The translations under genes were made by a program, and so were the position numbers. Positions 27,227 to 37,202 of a stretch of DNA of 64,000 nt are shown here, in pieces. Numbering within the stretch: the stretch's first letter is position 1; each line of letters starts with the position of its first letter. The DNA lies in contig CBDEVP010000001.1 in assembly GCA_965243485.1 (NCBI GenBank), positions 310,001 through 374,000 of the forward strand. The letters run 5' to 3'. Under the pieces are notes generated by a model, which was given only the letters and a program-made list of their open reading frames with translations, was not told where the DNA came from and ran no database searches. Source of the stretch: UBA7330 sp965243485 (GTDB taxonomy: Bacteria > Bacteroidota > Bacteroidia > Cytophagales > Cyclobacteriaceae).

Positions 27227-29029
27227 TTAGTAATTAGGATTCTGCTGAAGAGGTACAGATGATCGATCTATTTCTCCCTGTGGTATCGGACGTAATAAAT
27301 GACGTTCATCCAGTCCTCCACCATTGGCAGCCCATAAATTCATTCTACTTACTCTGTCAATCAACCGCTCAGTCCTTTTGAGGTCAAACCAACGGGTGAA
27401 CTCACCCATTAGCTCCCTTGCTCGTTCATCAAGTATCATGTCAATATCAATAGTGCCGGGAGTAGCCCTGTAAGAAACTACTGAAAAATCATTGATATCT
27501 TCAGGTACCTGTGCACACATAGGATCATTACCAGCACCCACAGCCCGGTCAATAATTACATTGTAGTAAACGTCTGCTCCCCCAAGAGCTCCGCCAGTGG
27601 CACCTTTTACGATGGCTTCAGCAGCGATCAGATAGGCTTCCGCAGATCTAAAAAGAGCATAATCAAACGTACCAAACCCGTCACCGTATTCGATGTTCGG
27701 TTCCCAAAACTTCCAGGTAGTAGGATGGGAATTGGAAAGACGCGTAGGCCTGAGCCCGCTGATATAATCATCGATGTTAGTCACCGAATATGGCCTCGTA
27801 CCCCCCTCGTCAAATCCAAGATCCGCACCGGTGGCCGGTTGATTCCACGGTGTCCAGTAGGCCACCGTATCTCCCACATTGTAGCTCACCGTAAGACCAG
27901 GATCTGTAAAACTATAAGCGTAATTATTGACCGGAGTCAGTGCATAGATAACATTAAGGAAATTATGACTGTGCCTGCTGTCCAGTTGTGGGTCGTATAA
28001 CCTGTACATAGAAGGTTGAGGTACGTTTTGCCATAAGTGTCTGTTGTAGTCACTTGTTCTTCCCACGCTACCGACTAACTCTGAATTACCAGGCCAGATT
28101 GAATGATAGTAGTTTCCGGGTTGACTCTCCTCTGAGCCATTGGTCAGATTGTCCTCGTTAAACTGAACGGCAAATACGACTTCACTGTTTACCGCATTTT
28201 GGGTTCCACTGTATTGATTCAATGGATTCGTATTTCGCTCTGGGAAAAGTGTGCTGTAATCCGATACCAAAGGATAGGCCGCAATCACCTTGTCGGCCCA
28301 TTCCAGTGCTTCCTGAAAGTCGGCATTGCTGCCGCCAAGGGAGTTATTGAAGTTCCAACCTCTTGTCAAATAAACCTTCGAAAGCAGGAATTGAGCAGCC
28401 CCCTTAGTAGCCCTTCCATAGTCTGTGGGAGTCACCGGAAGATCTGCTTCTGCCTCCAGAAGATCCGCTAAGATCTGAGTATATACCTGGTCGGAAGGCA
28501 CCCTGACCACTTCCCTGTTAGCGGTTACCGTCTCTGTCAAAGGCATCGGCACATCCCCCCAGGTTTGAACGAGGTAGAAATAGCTCAATGCTCTCAGAAA
28601 TTTTGCTTCCGCGACGCGGGCAGCTTTAAGAGCCGGATTACTGTATTGAATTCCTTCAGCACGCTCGATAGCGGAATTGGTCCGGCTGATCTCCTTATAC
28701 AGATCATCCCAAAAACTCTGCAGTTCTCCGATTTCCGAATTAAGACCAACATTGTACTGATCTAAAGCAGGTCCATTAGCCGGTGAAGCGGCAGTCCAGT
28801 TGCTGCCAATGATATCAGTCCCTTTGAGAACCAGTGAATAATTCATAATGATGTCCCTGAGTTTCGGATAACAAGCTTTTACAAGATCCTCATACCCAGC
28901 CTCATTGTTTATGTAAGAGTCTGCCGTGATATCCGTCACTGAAGTCTCCTCAAGAAAATCTTCGCATCCCACACTTCCAAATAAAAGAAGAAGGGCCAGA
29001 AGGAAATTATATATACTATATTTTCTCAT
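27227..29029 (-). CDS. SusD/RagB family surface glycan-binding lipoprotein
   Basis: 600 residues with lipobox SVGC (Cys22). SusD features include AKFLRALSYFYLVQTWGDVPM in the TPR region, the DERARELMGEFTRWFDLKRT helix near the C-terminus and the ending LLRPIPQGEIDRSSVPLQQNPNY. It is the partner of the SusC gene 24 bp upstream and should cap that barrel for oligosaccharide uptake. A strong hairpin follows its stop codon. Confidence 0.94.
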   Translation of the reverse strand: MRKYSIYNFLLALLLLFGSVGCEDFLEETSVTDITADSYINNEAGYEDLVKACYPKLRDIIMNYSLVLKGTDIIGSNWTAASPANGPALDQYNVGLNSEIGELQSFWDDLYKEISRTNSAIERAEGIQYSNPALKAARVAEAKFLRALSYFYLVQTWGDVPMPLTETVTANREVVRVPSDQVYTQILADLLEAEADLPVTPTDYGRATKGAAQFLLSKVYLTRGWNFNNSLGGSNADFQEALEWADKVIAAYPLVSDYSTLFPERNTNPLNQYSGTQNAVNSEVVFAVQFNEDNLTNGSEESQPGNYYHSIWPGNSELVGSVGRTSDYNRHLWQNVPQPSMYRLYDPQLDSRHSHNFLNVIYALTPVNNYAYSFTDPGLTVSYNVGDTVAYWTPWNQPATGADLGFDEGGTRPYSVTNIDDYISGLRPTRLSNSHPTTWKFWEPNIEYGDGFGTFDYALFRSAEAYLIAAEAIVKGATGGALGGADVYYNVIIDRAVGAGNDPMCAQVPEDINDFSVVSYRATPGTIDIDMILDERARELMGEFTRWFDLKRTERLIDRVSRMNLWAANGGGLDERHLLRPIPQGEIDRSSVPLQQNPNY

Positions 29030-29053
29030 TTCTAATTTGATTTTGATAGTCGA

Positions 29054-32000
29054 TTAAAAAGAAAGGTTGACTCCCATGATGTAGGTCGTAGCCGGAAGAT
29101 CATCATTGTAAGAACCTGAATTGTATTCCGGATCCAGCCACATTACGCGATCTTTCACAAAAAGGAATGGATTGTCTGCCTGGACATAAATCCTTGCGCG
29201 ACTGACTTTCAATTTTTCCATTACAGTTGTGGGCAAGCTGTATCCCAGGGTGATATTAGAAACTCTCCAGAAGTTGGTCTCCTTATACTGAATGGCCTGT
29301 CGGTAAGGATTTGGCTGCCATACACCGTAGTAATCATTGGTCGGATTCTCTTCAGTCCAATAGTTGAGGTCCAGCCTGTTATAACGGCTACTGGTAAGGT
29401 CTCCCATAGTACCACTCAGCATACTGTTTCTGTACATCACTCCCTGACGGGTGTAGACGAACATTGAAAAATCAAAATTCTTGTAGTTGACCATGTTGTT
29501 GATTCCAGCTAGCCATCGAGGCAGCTCATTGCCAAGCACAACCCTGTCATCAGTTTCCTCTCCTGAACTTGTGATGACCCCGTCATTGTTCTGATCAACT
29601 ACTTTGACAGAACCGGGCACCTGTCCATAGGTAGTCGCGAGATCTGCTTCATCCAGCTGCCATATTCCATCAAATTCATAATAGTAATGCGATCTGAGCG
29701 ATTCTCCAACAAACAGCCCGTTCGCCACATCTCTGGTCACAGTGCCCCCGTACAGCTCCAGGATCTCATTTTGATTCGTCGAGAAATTAATGCTTGATGA
29801 CCAACGTAGATCTGTAGTTTGAATATTGACTGTATTCAGGGAAATTTCTATTCCTCTATTTTGGATTTTACCGACGTTGGAAGTCACCGACCCAAACCCC
29901 GTGGATGTAGGAAGTTGAACATTCTGGATCAGATCATCCGTTGTTTTATTATAGAGTTCGATTGTTGCCGTGATTCGGTTATTTGCAAAGCCCATATCAA
30001 AACCTAAGTTGAGCTCCGAGCTCTTCTCCCAGCGCAAGTCAGCATTGCCAATGTTGTTGGGAGTATAACCGAAAGCAGCCTGTCCGTCAAAATCATAGGC
30101 AGTTCGACCTAGGAATGCCTGGGTACTGTACGGAGAAACCACATCGTTTCCTACCTGACCATAGCTAAACCTGACTTTAAGATCGGAAAACAGGTTTAAG
30201 TTTTGGATAAAGGCTTCATCACCTGCCCTCCATGCAATGGCCACAGAAGGGAAGAAAGCCCATTTATTTCCTTCAGCCAATACAGAAGATCCATCATATC
30301 GACCGGTTACAGTCAGTAAATACTTATCATTTATGTTATAGTTGATCCTTCCCATATATGAAAGGATTGACCGCTCAATCAGGCTGCTATTCAGGCCTGT
30401 GATGGTCGCTGCAGTTTGAAATGCGTACCATCCGGAATTATAAGGAAGATCCTGCACGCTAGATCCTGATTGCTCGAACCTTTCTTTCAGGGCACTTTGA
30501 GCAGCTGTAATATTTAACTGGTGTGAACCAACCTTTACTTTGTAATTCAATATGTTATCAAGTGTATAAGATGTATTGAAATTATTTGTAAGCCAGGCTC
30601 TTGGTTGTCTGAATATCCGGTCTTTCGAATACAATCCTCTAAAATCTCCCTCTCTGTCGTTATAAACCGAGGTAGACAATGAAGTTTTGAATGATAGCCC
30701 CTCAAGTGGATTCAGTTCCACATAGGCATTACCCAGAAAATTAGAGCTGCGATTTTCAACATTAACCCTGTTATTATCTGTTTCAATCAATGGGTTTGGC
30801 ACTTGAGTATCGGCAATTCCCATCCACATGGCATAACCGTCTACGTTGATCTCATTTGTTTCAGTCGGATTGATCAGGTCATCATAAAAAATTGACCCTG
30901 TAGGACGAGCCCGCAACCCACCTCTCAAAGTTTCTCTGGATCCCAGATTTCGAATGCTTACCGTATAATAAGCGGTAAATCCTGTCTTTAGAAAATCATT
31001 GATCCTGGTATCAATGCTACCTTTAATATTGTAGCGATCGAATCCTGTATTGATTACTATACCGCTCTCGTTTAAGTATCCGGCAGAGAAATAATGTGTG
31101 GTATTTTCATTCCCGCCGGAAACAGCTACCACATGACTGGTCTGAAGACCGGGGTCCGTAATTTCATCTACCCAGTTCGTTGATCGTCCCGCATCCACAT
31201 TGGCTTGTTGCTGCGCCGTCCAGATCACGTTGGCGTTGGGATTTTCGGCCAATACCACGTCATTGTATGCCCTGTAAAATTCCTGAGCATTCATCATATC
31301 TGGTAGCTGAGGAGTTTTCACCCCAACATAAGCATCATAGGTAACTTTAGTTTTACCGGCAACACCTTTTTTGGTGGTGATGATAATAACTCCATTTGCT
31401 CCTCTGGCTCCATATATGGCGGTAGCCGAGGCATCTTTCAACACATCGATGGATTCAATATCGCTTGGATTCAGTGTATTCATTCTTCCCCCCATCACAC
31501 CATCTATGACCACCAATGGCTCACTGCTGAAATTGATAGAGCTTACACCCCTGATATCTATGGCATAATCAGCGCCCGGTTGAGAATTGTTTTTTCGCAC
31601 ATTGACACCGGCAATTTGTCCCTGCAAGGCCCTGGCAGGCTGGATTGGATTTTGCTGGACTATCAAATCCGAATCTACAGATCCAATCGCTCCCGTTACA
31701 TCCCGCTTTTCTACCTGTCCATAACCAATTACGACGATCTCATCCAAAGACGTGACGTCTGTTTCCAGCCTGATGTCAATCACAGACCTTGAAGCAATTT
31801 CAACCTCCTGTGCCAGGAAACCGACAGAACTGAAAATCAACGTACCTGTTTCGGGCGCTGTAACAGAGTAGTTCCCTTCAACATCTGTAACAGCACCCTG
31901 AGAGGTACCCTTCACAATTACGTTTACTCCCGGCAGCCCTTCACCACTTGCATCAGTGACTTTGCCTCTGATCGTTTGTTGTTCCACCTGGATATCTTCA

Positions 32001-32383
32001 ATAACGGCATCATCTTCTTTTTCTTTCGGATAAATATGGATGTTATCATTGATCCGCTTGAACTTCAGATCTGCCTGCTTTGAGATCTGCTCGAGCACTT
32101 TGCCCAGGGATTTATCCCGTGTCGCAATTGTCACCTCTTGCTCCCCTTTTAGAGTGTTTGAAGTATAGGTGAAATTGAAATCCGTTTTTTGTTCTATCTC
32201 CCTGATAATTTCAGTGATCGATTGACGCTGACCGCTCAGATCAACTTTGATTTCGTAAATGCTTTCTCTCTGAGCATTTGCATCAGAGGCCAGCAATAAA
32301 GAGGCCGAAACGGTCTGTAAAATCATCATATAAAAGACAAACTTCGACACCTTTACTAATTCCTTTAGTAGATAATATTTCAT
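29054..32383 (-). CDS. SusC/RagA TonB-dependent receptor with STN signalling domain
   Basis: 1109 residues. A long signal sequence (KVSKFVFYMMILQTVSASLLLA) is followed by a secretin/TonB N-terminal (STN) domain (~residues 45-125, with IREIEQKTDFNFTYTSNTL and DKSLGKVLEQISKQ). Then come a carboxypeptidase-regulatory-like domain (~138-215), the plug (IVVIGYGQVEKRDVTGAIGS; LKDASATAIYGARGANG) and the barrel ending in NLSF. The STN domain lets substrate binding be signalled to the FecR-type anti-sigma factor, whose gene is 141 bp upstream, so this is a transducing receptor controlling its own locus. Confidence 0.95.
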   Translation of the reverse strand: MKYYLLKELVKVSKFVFYMMILQTVSASLLLASDANAQRESIYEIKVDLSGQRQSITEIIREIEQKTDFNFTYTSNTLKGEQEVTIATRDKSLGKVLEQISKQADLKFKRINDNIHIYPKEKEDDAVIEDIQVEQQTIRGKVTDASGEGLPGVNVIVKGTSQGAVTDVEGNYSVTAPETGTLIFSSVGFLAQEVEIASRSVIDIRLETDVTSLDEIVVIGYGQVEKRDVTGAIGSVDSDLIVQQNPIQPARALQGQIAGVNVRKNNSQPGADYAIDIRGVSSINFSSEPLVVIDGVMGGRMNTLNPSDIESIDVLKDASATAIYGARGANGVIIITTKKGVAGKTKVTYDAYVGVKTPQLPDMMNAQEFYRAYNDVVLAENPNANVIWTAQQQANVDAGRSTNWVDEITDPGLQTSHVVAVSGGNENTTHYFSAGYLNESGIVINTGFDRYNIKGSIDTRINDFLKTGFTAYYTVSIRNLGSRETLRGGLRARPTGSIFYDDLINPTETNEINVDGYAMWMGIADTQVPNPLIETDNNRVNVENRSSNFLGNAYVELNPLEGLSFKTSLSTSVYNDREGDFRGLYSKDRIFRQPRAWLTNNFNTSYTLDNILNYKVKVGSHQLNITAAQSALKERFEQSGSSVQDLPYNSGWYAFQTAATITGLNSSLIERSILSYMGRINYNINDKYLLTVTGRYDGSSVLAEGNKWAFFPSVAIAWRAGDEAFIQNLNLFSDLKVRFSYGQVGNDVVSPYSTQAFLGRTAYDFDGQAAFGYTPNNIGNADLRWEKSSELNLGFDMGFANNRITATIELYNKTTDDLIQNVQLPTSTGFGSVTSNVGKIQNRGIEISLNTVNIQTTDLRWSSSINFSTNQNEILELYGGTVTRDVANGLFVGESLRSHYYYEFDGIWQLDEADLATTYGQVPGSVKVVDQNNDGVITSSGEETDDRVVLGNELPRWLAGINNMVNYKNFDFSMFVYTRQGVMYRNSMLSGTMGDLTSSRYNRLDLNYWTEENPTNDYYGVWQPNPYRQAIQYKETNFWRVSNITLGYSLPTTVMEKLKVSRARIYVQADNPFLFVKDRVMWLDPEYNSGSYNDDLPATTYIMGVNLSF

Positions 32384-32477
32384 TAATTTTACTGTGTTAG
32401 TGAAAACTTGATTTTTACTGATCCTTTAGGTTATCCTCCAGGAGTCGCAATCTGGGAAGGTTAATCTTAAGGCTTTG

Positions 32478-32511
32478 AGATGTCAGGGCTTCCCTGGCAT
32501 CTTTTCTATTT
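32478..32511 (+). terminator. Opposite-strand terminator-like hairpin in SusC leader
   Basis: Arms AGATGTCAGG (32478-32487) and CCTGGCATCT (32493-32502) pair over 10 bp with one T-G wobble, followed on the plus strand by TTTCTATTTT. No plus-strand gene ends here; it lies in the 141-bp FecR-SusC gap, antisense to the SusC leader. It may end a small antisense RNA initiated near the SusC start. Equivalent hairpins precede two other SusC genes in the window. Confidence 0.6.
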
Positions 32512-32524
32512 TAGATTCCAATAA

Positions 32525-33604
32525 TTAATCTTCATTCATTAGTTCTTTGGGTTTAATGGTTACAATTTTTCCGTCCAGTTCAAAATCAAAGCCCACTGCA
32601 AAGCTTATTCCCTGGAGTATTCTTTCCAATGGAGCATCTTTATAGACCCCGCTATATCGTTCTTTGAGCTGGAATTCCGGAGCGTTGATGAGAAACTCCA
32701 CACCGTACACACGCTGCAGTTTGGCCATGACTCTGTTGAGTGGCATATCCTTAAACTGAACTATGCCTTCTCTCCATCCCATCACTTCCAGTCTGTCAAA
32801 ATCTGACAGGGAAAGCGAACCTGTATCATTACTGTAGGTAGCCTGCTGATTGGGATTTACAACTACGTTTTCATCCCGATCACTCCTGCTTACTCCCACT
32901 TTTCCGCTTTCAACAGCAACTGATATATAGGATTCGTCTGCATAAGCCCTTACATTAAAACTCGTACCCAAAACCTGTAAGGAAACGCCACCCGATCTTA
33001 TGACAAATGGTCTTCTTTCATCCCTGGCTATTTCAAAAAAAGCTTCTCCTGTCAAAGTCAGCTCCCGCATGTCTTTGTCAAATGGTTTCGGATAGGAAAT
33101 TTTTGATCCGGCGTTCAAATGAACAACTGAACCGTCCGGCAACCTGATGATCAGCTTCTGACCAAACTCCGTTTGCTTGGTGATATTTTGAGTGAGCACT
33201 TCATTTTCTGTCGCGGTTTGCCAATGATCCAACTGCAGACCGATAAACAATGCAATAATTACAATCGCCGCCACAGCGACCGTTTTCCAGACCATCGAAT
33301 AGTTCAAAGGGGATCTTTGACCCTCGGATCCATGCAAATCAATCAGCCTGTATAGACCGGAAGTGTATTTCTCGTCATCCAGCCTGAACTGCCTTTTATA
33401 CTCTATAGAATTGAGAAAATTCCTGGCTGCCTGAACATCTTCCTTTCTCTCCGGATTTGAATCAATCCAGCTTTTCCAGAAATGATCGGATTCCGCATTC
33501 GGACTGACCACCCAACGGATAAAATTTTCATTTTCTAAAAATTCTGTGAAGTCTCTTTTTTGCACAGTTCTGCCTTTGTACATATAGAGCCCAATAGGTT
33601 CCAA
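32525..33604 (-). CDS. FecR-type anti-sigma factor
   Basis: 359 residues. The cytoplasmic N-terminal domain (~15-95) is followed by one TM (~107-127, VWKTVAVAAIVIIALFIGL), the periplasmic FecR domain (~145-270, RLPDGSVVHLNAGSKISYP; GEAFFEIARD; FVIRSGGVSLQVLGTSFNV) and a C-terminal DUF4974 domain (VMAKLQRVYGVEF). It holds the ECF sigma factor inactive until the STN domain of the adjacent SusC reports substrate. The gene lies 82 bp after the sigma gene. An internal ATG at codon 8 is an equally plausible start. Confidence 0.94.
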   Translation of the reverse strand: MEPIGLYMYKGRTVQKRDFTEFLENENFIRWVVSPNAESDHFWKSWIDSNPERKEDVQAARNFLNSIEYKRQFRLDDEKYTSGLYRLIDLHGSEGQRSPLNYSMVWKTVAVAAIVIIALFIGLQLDHWQTATENEVLTQNITKQTEFGQKLIIRLPDGSVVHLNAGSKISYPKPFDKDMRELTLTGEAFFEIARDERRPFVIRSGGVSLQVLGTSFNVRAYADESYISVAVESGKVGVSRSDRDENVVVNPNQQATYSNDTGSLSLSDFDRLEVMGWREGIVQFKDMPLNRVMAKLQRVYGVEFLINAPEFQLKERYSGVYKDAPLERILQGISFAVGFDFELDGKIVTIKPKELMNED

Positions 33605-33686
33605 AAGACCACTTGAATTTCAAATATTTGTAATTATATCAATTTTATCAGTATTTATTTGATCAATAGATCAATTATAGGAGATA

Positions 33687-34358
33687 TTATTGATATATTT
33701 TTATTGTAAGAGTTGCTAAAATTGTGAGCGTCTCCCCCATGCTGGTCTTTAATTTTACCGAAAGCTTTTCGAGGGCACGATAGGTCATGGTGCGGATCGA
33801 CTTGGGTTTTACTTCAAAGATGTCAGCAATCTCCTGATAGCTAAGGCCCTCATAAAAATAAAGAAGAAGGATCTCCCGCTGGTGCGCAGGCAACTCATTG
33901 ATGGTATTTTCAATGAACCTGTTTTGTTCCTGACTCACTGTCTGGTCGATCGTGATCCCATAGGGAATATTTACTTCAAAAAGCTGATCATTCGCATCAA
34001 CCACCATTGTCTTGTTGATCTTACTCAATCCCTTAAGGATCTTCCTTTTGGTCGACTTAAATAAATACCCTTTGATGGAAGTGACCTTGCCCAGACGTTT
34101 GCGGTTTTTTATCAACTCGCAAAACAGGTCCTGGATGCAATCCCACACATATTCGTGATCACTGGTAAACTGACAACCATAATTATAAAGAATGGAAGCA
34201 TACTTCCGGTAGATGTAGATCAAGGCCTCTTCATTCCCCTTTTGAAAATTAGCCCAGATGGTGCTTTCGTCCTGCTTTTGATTGGCAATATAGAGACCAT
34301 CGGGTACAAGCCGGGTAAGTTTGCTCTCTACTCCACCAATCGTTTCCTTATTTTTCAA
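33687..34358 (-). CDS. ECF-type RNA polymerase sigma factor
   Basis: 223 residues. Region 2 covers ~40-110 (GNEEALIYIYRKYASILYNYG; VWDCIQDLFCELIKNRKRL; KGYLFKSTKRKILK) and region 4 ~145-205 (INELPAHQREILLLYFYEG, then LSYQEIADIFEVKPKSIRT). It should drive transcription of the FecR/SusC/SusD operon downstream when released from FecR. The N-terminal ~30 residues extend beyond the usual family length. The 281 bp between this gene and the divergent DUF4397 gene must hold promoters for both, but none could be assigned. Confidence 0.94.
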   Translation of the reverse strand: MKNKETIGGVESKLTRLVPDGLYIANQKQDESTIWANFQKGNEEALIYIYRKYASILYNYGCQFTSDHEYVWDCIQDLFCELIKNRKRLGKVTSIKGYLFKSTKRKILKGLSKINKTMVVDANDQLFEVNIPYGITIDQTVSQEQNRFIENTINELPAHQREILLLYFYEGLSYQEIADIFEVKPKSIRTMTYRALEKLSVKLKTSMGETLTILATLTIKIYQ

Positions 34359-34639
34359 TGAGGCAGGTCTTTGATAAAAATTTGAAAAATATTTGAATAA
34401 TCAACCAGCTATGTAAAGTAGTCCCCTTTTTGAATAAAATATTGAGAAATCGATAATTTTTTTGGCCAGCAACTAAAGACTCATAACAAAACATCCGACC
34501 TGCGAAATCGCCATTTAAGTGATTTTATCCTCTTAAAAAGTGTTAAAAACACCAACTACCGTAACATGAAAGGACATATAACGTGCTCATTACTAACTAT
34601 ATACGTTTAAAAGTCAAAAACTTAAATTTTAAATTGATT

Positions 34640-35359
34640 ATGAGATTTATTGAAAATATAAAGAAGTTAAAATCACACTTATCCATCATACTGATGGGTA
34701 TTACCGGTCTGTTCGTATTTACAGCATGTGATGACAATGATGATCCTGTCCCCATCATCACAGATATATCATATGTGAGTATTTATCATGGATCACCCGA
34801 TGCTGATGGACTGGACATCGTTGTCGGATCAACCGGACAGATCAATGCATTACCTTTCACATATGAGGATTACAGTAATTATTTAAACTTTTATTCAGGT
34901 GACAGACAATTGATATTTCTAGATGCAAACAATGAAGTGGCAACGGTGATTGATACAACTGTAAGTTTGGATGTGGATGAAACCTATTCATTATTCATTG
35001 CCGATTCATTGAGAAGTATAGAGCTTGTCATGATAAATGATAGTTTCCCAAGTGTCACCGATGGTAATTCAATGATACGGTTTGCTCACTTATCGCCGGA
35101 TGCTCCGACTGTAGACATATACACAGAAGGAACTGAACTGGTGAGCGACGTTTCGTTTAAGGATATTTCAAATTTTGTCAGCGTCAACTCCGGGCGTGAG
35201 ACCATAGAGATCAGATCTTCCGAAACAGATGATGTGATCATGACGGTCCCTAATTTGGAGTTGATTGATGAAGAGTATTACACAATAATAGTGAATGGAT
35301 TTGTGACTCCACCGGCTGGAAATACCAATGAGTTGGGATCTGACATCATCAGATTGTAA
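34640..35359 (+). CDS. DUF4397 domain lipoprotein
   Basis: The start at 34640 gives a lipoprotein signal with lipobox VFTAC (Cys30); the ATG at 34583 would add 19 residues before it and is less likely. Two repeats carry the DUF4397 signature, SIYHGSPDADGLDIV and RFAHLSPDAPTVDIY, with beta-rich sequence throughout. DUF4397 proteins are exported and of unknown role. It is monocistronic, ends at a strong terminator and is divergent from the sigma gene. Acidic residues follow the lipid anchor (DDNDD), a common surface-export signal in Bacteroidota. Confidence 0.88.
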   Translation: MRFIENIKKLKSHLSIILMGITGLFVFTACDDNDDPVPIITDISYVSIYHGSPDADGLDIVVGSTGQINALPFTYEDYSNYLNFYSGDRQLIFLDANNEVATVIDTTVSLDVDETYSLFIADSLRSIELVMINDSFPSVTDGNSMIRFAHLSPDAPTVDIYTEGTELVSDVSFKDISNFVSVNSGRETIEIRSSETDDVIMTVPNLELIDEEYYTIIVNGFVTPPAGNTNELGSDIIRL

Positions 35360-35382
35360 GATTCTTAAATATTTTAATGAAC

Positions 35383-35412
35383 GACCCTCTTTCAATTGAA
35401 AGGGGGTCTTTT
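35383..35412 (+). terminator. Rho-independent terminator of the DUF4397 gene
   Basis: GACCCTCTTTCAATT and AATTGAAAGGGGGTC fold into a near-perfect hairpin (35383-35408, one mismatch), followed by TTTT and then ATTTT, 24 bp after the stop codon at 35359. Confidence 0.88.
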
Positions 35413-35548
35413 ATTTTGCGGTTACATTAACCAGAACGACATACATTCCTGATGATATGAAATGAGCATGTTTGAGAAACACCTGCTGAGGGATGCCATG
35501 CCAAAGGGCAGGCAGGAATAAATAATCAAGGAGAACATCCTCAAATGG

Positions 35549-35615
35549 AAAGTCTTACTAAGCGAATTCCATGCCTACGTGCCGAATCGGCGCGCTTCCA
35601 AAGTCTTGTACTAAG
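35549..35615. repeat. Short direct repeat in intergenic segment
   Basis: AAAGTCTTACTAAG (35549-35562) and AAAGTCTTGTACTAAG (35600-35615) are near-identical, starting 51 bp apart. The segment 35450-35615 between the DUF4397 terminator and the DUF1593 gene is richer in G and C than typical spacer DNA here. It contains only broken short frames, including two on one frame separated by a stop. It could be a remnant of a gene or small element; nothing in it is recognisable. Confidence 0.4.
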
Positions 35616-35632
35616 AAAATAACATTATTCAC

Positions 35633-37003
35633 ATGCAAAAACTCCTGCCCATCATTACCATTTTGTTGCTGGCCGCATGCACCACAGATTCACAAACGGA
35701 TCCGGAGGTCCCAAAACCCAGACTCCTGATCACGACTGACATCGGTGGTGATCCTGATGATACCCAGTCCATGATCAGATTGTTTGTGTATACCAATGAA
35801 TTTGAATTGGAAGGTCTGGTAGCTTCTGCCTCCGGAACGATCGGAGAGGTAGGTAAGTCTGTTGTAAGGCCTGAATTGATCGATACGCTGGTGAATGCTT
35901 ATGGAGAAGTCTACCCCAACCTTGTCAAACACGACAGTTCTTATCCCACTGCTGAGTATTTGAAATCGATCATCAAATCAGGAAATCCTCTCAGGCAGCA
36001 AGAACATGTAGGTGATGGATTCGATACTGAAGGATCTGACTGGATTATCCAAAAGGTAGATGAAAGCGATGAAGTCTTAAATATCTCCATCTGGGGTGGA
36101 CAGACAGATGTGGCCCAGGCTTTATGGAATGTCAAAAATAGCCGTTCTGCAAACGAATACTTAGCCTTCATTGGTAAGGTTAGAATATACGACATTGCAG
36201 ACCAGGACAGCCTGTTTGACTACATCCACCAGCAGCACCCAAAGCTTTTCTACATTCTCAACCGTGCACCTCTTACGGTTGATAAGCGCAATGCCGTTTT
36301 CCGTGGGATGTACCTCGATGGAAACATGGAAATAACATCACTTGAGTGGCTAAATGAGCATGTGATTGAGGGTCATGGTCCATTAGGAGCATTGTATCCC
36401 AAGAAGACCTGGACAGCTCCGAACCCACACGGTGCCATGAAAGAAGGCGATACCCCATCCTGGTTTTATTTTCTAAGAAATGGCCTGAATGTATCCGATC
36501 AACCTGACTATGGAGGATGGGGTGGACGTTTTAAACTCCTGGATGGAAATTATTACAATGATGCGCAGGATACGTATGGAGATATTACCAACGCAAGAGT
36601 CACTGTTGCAAGGTGGAGACAAGATTTCCAAAGGGATTTTGCAGCCCGGATGGATCGTTGTGTACTTTCTCCGGATGAAGTAAATCAGGTGCCCCGGGTG
36701 ATCGTAAATGATCATGAAAGCGCTTTGCCACTAAGAATAGCGGCTCGTGGCGGTGAAGAAATTATTCTGGATGCTTCCGGATCATCTGATCCTGATGGGG
36801 GTGAATTAACATTTGAATGGATGACCTATCCTGAACCAGGAAATATTGAACAAGGAATCCTAGACAATAAAAATGGGAGCATCCTTGTATTCAATATGCC
36901 TCCTCTTAAAAAAGGACAGGAAATACATAAGATACTGCGCGTTACCGACAATGGAAATCCTCAGTTGACTGCCTATCAAAGAATCATCCTCTCCAGGCTT
37001 TAA
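35633..37003 (+). CDS. DUF1593 nucleoside-hydrolase-like lipoprotein
   Basis: 456 residues with lipobox LLAAC (Cys16). The N-terminal ~320 residues are a DUF1593 domain of nucleoside-hydrolase fold, including the Ca-binding-type motif TDIGGDPDD (Asp36, Asp40, Asp42, Asp43) and SIWGGQTDVAQALW. The last ~100 residues look like a small beta-sandwich (EEIILDASGSSDPDGGELTFEW), a PKD-like module. The fold implies hydrolysis of an N- or O-glycosidic bond, but substrates of DUF1593 proteins are not established to my knowledge. It is transcribed away from the amide locus and may or may not belong to it. Confidence 0.87.
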   Translation: MQKLLPIITILLLAACTTDSQTDPEVPKPRLLITTDIGGDPDDTQSMIRLFVYTNEFELEGLVASASGTIGEVGKSVVRPELIDTLVNAYGEVYPNLVKHDSSYPTAEYLKSIIKSGNPLRQQEHVGDGFDTEGSDWIIQKVDESDEVLNISIWGGQTDVAQALWNVKNSRSANEYLAFIGKVRIYDIADQDSLFDYIHQQHPKLFYILNRAPLTVDKRNAVFRGMYLDGNMEITSLEWLNEHVIEGHGPLGALYPKKTWTAPNPHGAMKEGDTPSWFYFLRNGLNVSDQPDYGGWGGRFKLLDGNYYNDAQDTYGDITNARVTVARWRQDFQRDFAARMDRCVLSPDEVNQVPRVIVNDHESALPLRIAARGGEEIILDASGSSDPDGGELTFEWMTYPEPGNIEQGILDNKNGSILVFNMPPLKKGQEIHKILRVTDNGNPQLTAYQRIILSRL

Positions 37004-37202
37004 ACCTGGATTTTCGTACTTAATTTCCAGAATTGTTAACAAAACCCTGAAACGTTAAAATCTTGCCAAAAGGAAGACACAAAACAGCTCCGTGAAACAA
37101 TAGAATGAAGAAATTTTATATATTCTATAAATATTAACCCATTTATGAAAATATAGCAATCAATATCTGTTTTTAGCAGCCTGTTTTGCTAATTTCGTAA
37201 AC

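Noticed and set aside
32478..32511. Hairpin read as a terminator of the FecR transcript
   Set aside because: The T-tract is on the wrong side for a minus-strand transcript; on that strand the stem is preceded, not followed, by the A/T tract.
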